Shown here: positions 6,866 through 8,793 of the stretch, one piece after another
How the letters are laid out: every line of letters starts with the position of its first letter
Position numbering within the stretch: position 1 is the first letter of the stretch
Assembly: GCA_014584635.1 (NCBI GenBank)
Contig: JACTML010000106.1
Location: forward strand, 1-8,793
Source: Nitrosomonas eutropha
GTDB taxonomy: Bacteria > Pseudomonadota > Gammaproteobacteria > Burkholderiales > Nitrosomonadaceae
Reading direction: 5' to 3'
Length of the DNA: 8,793 bases
Notes under the pieces: model-generated
Told to the model about the DNA's origin: nothing
Databases searched by the model: none
Seen by the model: the letters and a program-made list of their open reading frames with translations, nothing else
Position numbers and translations under genes: made by a program

Positions 6866-6874
6866 TGCTATAAT
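6866..6874 (+). promoter_or_regulatory. Extended -10 promoter reading toward tRNA-Gly
   Basis: TGCTATAAT is a perfect extended -10 element (TGnTATAAT). A convincing -35 is missing, as often happens with extended -10 promoters. Transcription would start near 6881 and yield a leader of about 165 nt before the tRNA. Confidence 0.6.
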
Positions 6875-6884
6875 TATCCGGTTG

Positions 6885-7003
6885 CGTGGTTCAGGTGATA
6901 AAACCACGATTCTGCAGACCACACAAAGCAGCTGTAAAAGCGGCAGGTTTTTACGGCTTTCAGCTCCGTGATAATGGGCAACGCGGGAGTGAAGGTGCTT
7001 TGT
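6885..7003 (+). ncRNA. Candidate structured leader RNA upstream of tRNA-Gly
   Basis: Two foldable units follow the extended -10 promoter. The first is a hairpin with CGTGGTT (6885-6891) pairing AACCACG (6902-6908). The second is closed by a perfect 8-bp helix, ACAAAGCA (6923-6930) with TGCTTTGT (6996-7003). Inside it lie a GCTG..AAAGC/GCTTTCAGC stem (6931-6941 with 6956-6964) and a CCGTG/CGCGG stem (6966-6970 with 6982-6986), making a three-way junction. No known riboswitch or small-RNA family is recognised. It may be just the tRNA leader, or an independent small RNA. A 37-codon frame from a GTG at 6894 to a TAA at 7002 crosses it, but it has no ribosome site. Confidence 0.3.
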
Positions 7004-7044
7004 AAAGGTAATGTATCAATCTCATTTTTTCCGGAAACAAACAG

Positions 7045-7118
7045 GCGGGTGTAGTTCAATGGCAGAACGGCAGCTTCCCAAGCTGCATACGAGGGTTCGA
7101 TTCCCTTCACCCGCTCCA
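7045..7118 (+). tRNA. glyU: tRNA-Gly, anticodon CCC
   Basis: The 74-nt sequence folds as a standard cloverleaf. The acceptor stem pairs GCGGGTG (7045-7051) with CACCCGC (7108-7114), followed by T as discriminator and an encoded CCA (7116-7118). The D arm contains AGTTCAATGG, the anticodon stem is GCAGC/GCTGC around the loop TTCCCAA, and the T arm is GAGGG-TTCGATT-CCCTT. The anticodon CCC (7077-7079) reads the glycine codon GGG. It closely resembles E. coli glyU by memory of that sequence. It probably comes from the extended -10 promoter at 6866-6874. No copy of its 3' end was found elsewhere in the window, so it is not flanking a visible integrated element. Confidence 0.97.
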
Positions 7119-7129
7119 CTTCTTGACAG

Positions 7130-7148
7130 AGAATGACACTGTCGTTCT
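7130..7148 (+). terminator. Possible hairpin terminator after tRNA-Gly
   Basis: AGAATGAC (7130-7137) pairs GTCGTTCT (7141-7148) with one G-U pair and a 3-nt loop. It begins 12 bases after the tRNA CCA. Only a short, C-interrupted T-rich tail follows, so efficiency is uncertain. Confidence 0.35.
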
Positions 7149-7438
7149 TCTTGCCTGCACCGGGTCACTGCAGTCAAACCGCTCTGGTCGGGCGATATCT
7201 AGAGATTTGTATGCTATAACCATTCCGTCTTTCCCTGTCGTACCCGGACTGTTGTATACGGGATACTCTGTTTCAGAAAGGCACGGTTTTGCTGATATCC
7301 CAATGTATAATCAGCGCATTTGCGGGTTGACCTGTTTAATCTCTCATGAAGGGTGCATGACAGCCTGAGCCGGCTGCCTCCAATGGAAACCTGTGCCAAG
7401 AATGATTCTTTAACTATTGTAAAAATTCAAAAAACCTG
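7149..7438. other. Intergenic stretch without a convincing gene
   Basis: About 290 nt separate the tRNA hairpin from the protease gene. The + strand frame crossing it (7123-7368) lacks a ribosome site and recognisable protein features. Visible elements are a TATAAT box at 7306-7311 without a good -35, a weaker extended -10 (TGCTATAAC, 7212-7220), a small CAGCC/GGCTG hairpin near 7360-7375, and the inverted repeat AAGAAT-G-ATTCTT at 7398-7410. The promoter of the downstream operon probably lies here. Confidence 0.5.
7306..7311 (+). promoter_or_regulatory. Possible -10 box for the protease operon
   Basis: A perfect TATAAT lies 127 bases before the ATG at 7439. The region 16-18 bases upstream is not close to the -35 consensus. 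The long leader it implies includes the AAGAAT-G-ATTCTT inverted repeat. Confidence 0.35.
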
Positions 7439-8026
7439 ATGACTATTCGCATAATCAGACAGATACTGTACCTCGCATCCGTAGCTTTGCTGCTGATGGC
7501 TTGTGGCGCCACTTGGGCGGAAAAGCCCGTCACGGAGCCGGATTCTCTGAAAATTCTTGGCTGGGTTGAGTTTATTCGTCTGGAACCCTGGGGAATCAAG
7601 ATGCCTGCCCGCGTTGATACTGGTGCCAATACTTCTTCCATGAGTGCGCGTGATATTGAGGTATTCAGAAAAAATGGCAAGCAATGGGTTAAATTTACCT
7701 TTGATTTTCGAAAAGGCTCCGAAGAACGCTCAGTCGAGATTGAGCGTCCGTTGCTTCGTATGCTTAAAATCAAACGGCATGATGGCCCTTCTCAGGAACG
7801 TCCGGTAATTTCCATGGAAATTTGCCTGGCAGATGAGGTTCGCGAGACCGAATTTGATCTGATTGATCGCCGTGCGCTGAACTATCCAGTGCTGCTTGGA
7901 CGCAGAACGCTGGCTGGCTATGTCCTGGTTGATCCTGCACGTGCTTATCTCACCAAGGCTGTGTGCGGCCATGTCAAAAAGAAAAAGAAAGGTGATGAAT
8001 CAACTGATTCCGGGCAGCCTGAATGA
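7439..8026 (+). CDS. Retropepsin-like aspartic peptidase of the 'ATP-dependent zinc protease' family
   Basis: The 195-residue product has an N-terminal hydrophobic segment (about 9-21) ending LMAC at 19-22, which could be a lipobox; ATWA/E just after is an alternative Sec cleavage site. Either way it should act in the periplasm. The mature part matches the family often annotated RimK-associated or ATP-dependent zinc protease, which has a retropepsin fold. Signs are LGWVEFIRLEPWGIKMPARVDTGA, with the catalytic-type DTGANTSSM at 60-68, WVKFTF (83-88), RRALNYPVLLGRRTL (144-158) and VDPARAYLT (164-172). One DTG per chain implies a dimer, as in retropepsins. A Lys-rich tail closes the protein (180-184). 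The Shine-Dalgarno is very weak. The next gene overlaps by ATGA. Comparative work by the Aravind group links this family to ATP-grasp amidoligases and inactive transglutaminases. The substrate is unknown. Confidence 0.88.
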   Translation: MTIRIIRQILYLASVALLLMACGATWAEKPVTEPDSLKILGWVEFIRLEPWGIKMPARVDTGANTSSMSARDIEVFRKNGKQWVKFTFDFRKGSEERSVEIERPLLRMLKIKRHDGPSQERPVISMEICLADEVRETEFDLIDRRALNYPVLLGRRTLAGYVLVDPARAYLTKAVCGHVKKKKKGDESTDSGQPE

Positions 8027-8793
8027 GAAAACTGCATCTGTATCTGCTGGCCTGCATACTGTGCTCCGTGGGCCTGGGGTTAGCCTATTACAAGGTGACC
8101 GTAATGGGGCTGCCTTTGACTGCTTCCGAGCAGGCAGAGGTATGGAATATCGAGGCGCGCATCAACTTTCGTGCCAAACCGGATAGCGCAATCAAGGTAA
8201 CTCTGCCGCTGCTGCTGAATCCCCCCGGCTACTCCATTCTCGACGAAGATTTTGTCAGTGCGGATTATGGCCTGGCGATCGAACAGGATAATGCCGGTCG
8301 TGTTGCGCGCTGGGCCAAACGCAGGGCACAGGGCAAACAGTTATTGTTTTATCGGGTTGTGTTGTTTGAAAACAAGGAAGCGGTACAAAAACCGGATGTG
8401 GCACCGGTATACCCGAAACCCCCAAAATATCCGGAAGATCTGGAGCCGGTTATCAAAGGTGTGCTGGAGAAAGCGCGTCAGCAATCAGCGGATACGGTTT
8501 CCTTTTCACAGCGTGTGATTGAACAGCTGAATGCAGCTCCTTCCATGCCGGAGCTGAAACTGCTGCTGAAACATATCGAGCGGACTCGTAATCTTGCGAA
8601 AAACCTGGGCTGGATTTTGGCGGGGGCCCGTATTCCCTCTCGTATCGTTCGGGGATTACGCTTGCAGGACAATAAAGAATATTCGGAACTGGAGTATTTT
8701 CTGCAGGTTTATGATGGCGAACAGTGGCGTTCGCTGAATATCCGGGATGGTCAGGAAGGGTTGCCACTGGATTTAATGGTGTGGCAGATTGAC
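8023..8793 (+). CDS. Inactive transglutaminase-like protein fused to 7 TM helices, N-terminal part
   Basis: An ATG at 8023 overlaps the protease stop (ATGA) and opens a frame that stays open for 257 codons to the window edge, so the gene is cut. The N-terminus is a signal anchor or membrane helix (about 5-23). A periplasmic beta-rich region follows, then a transglutaminase-like core. In that core GARIPSRIVRGL (201-212) corresponds to the GIPAR.V.G motif, and EYFLQVYDGEQW (224-235) to the H.W.E.Y....W motif. There is no cysteine in the helix before the GARIP motif, and the usual His and Asp are replaced, so the fold is kept without the catalytic triad. This matches the family called inactive transglutaminase fused to seven transmembrane helices. 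The seven helices should follow beyond the edge, and an ATP-grasp alpha-L-glutamate ligase-like gene is the expected next neighbour. Confidence in the family is high; function is unknown. Confidence 0.85.
   Translation, partial: MRKLHLYLLACILCSVGLGLAYYKVTVMGLPLTASEQAEVWNIEARINFRAKPDSAIKVTLPLLLNPPGYSILDEDFVSADYGLAIEQDNAGRVARWAKRRAQGKQLLFYRVVLFENKEAVQKPDVAPVYPKPPKYPEDLEPVIKGVLEKARQQSADTVSFSQRVIEQLNAAPSMPELKLLLKHIERTRNLAKNLGWILAGARIPSRIVRGLRLQDNKEYSELEYFLQVYDGEQWRSLNIRDGQEGLPLDLMVWQID

Noticed and set aside
7045..7118. tRNA-Gly as an integration site of a genomic island
   Set aside because: No integrase gene and no repeat of the tRNA 3' end are present in the window.
6874..7119. 81-codon - strand frame starting MERVKGIEPS
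   Set aside because: Its start is the antisense of tRNA-Gly. This peptide is a well-known false annotation over tRNA genes.
7123..7368. 81-codon + strand frame after tRNA-Gly
   Set aside because: It starts on a TTG next to the tRNA end, lacks a ribosome site and crosses likely terminator and promoter sequences.

Overview
The window looks like a chromosomal segment of a betaproteobacterium, possibly a Nitrosomonas-like ammonia oxidiser. This is inferred from the thiS-thiG-trmB order, the style of the copA/copB and LemA/GIDE proteins, and balanced base composition. No mobile element, CRISPR array or rRNA was seen.

Left part, + strand (1-2958): the window opens inside the 3' end of hemW (heme chaperone, radical SAM family). 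After 27 nt follows copA, a Tat-exported multicopper oxidase. copB, an outer-membrane copper-resistance protein, starts on a GTG that overlaps the copA stop by 4 nt. Together copAB form a periplasm/outer-membrane copper-handling pair.

Middle, - strand (3004-4882), read right to left: a small exported protein gene broken by a one-base frameshift, then lemA, then a GIDE-domain membrane protein that carries a canonical EF-hand loop. The spacing suggests one envelope operon of unknown function. The lemA start is best placed at 4523, giving the usual LemA length.

Middle-right, - strand (4997-6750): thiS, thiG and trmB. ThiS and ThiG make the thiazole part of thiamine. trmB (tRNA m7G46 methyltransferase) is damaged: its reading frame stops at 5068, and the conserved C-terminal TKFE segment lies just downstream in another frame, with about 11 codons missing between them.

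Right part, + strand (6866-8793): an extended -10 promoter, a leader of about 165 nt that can fold into a hairpin and a three-way junction, then tRNA-Gly(CCC). A stretch of about 320 nt without a convincing gene follows. Next come a retropepsin-like 'ATP-dependent zinc protease' family protein and, overlapping by ATGA, the start of an inactive transglutaminase-like membrane protein that runs off the window. The last two belong to a known but poorly understood gene set that usually also includes an ATP-grasp amidoligase, expected just beyond the right edge.

The points most worth a second look are the trmB deletion/frameshift, the frameshifted exported gene ahead of lemA, the EF-hand inside the GIDE protein, the foldable leader before tRNA-Gly, and the protease/pseudo-transglutaminase pair.
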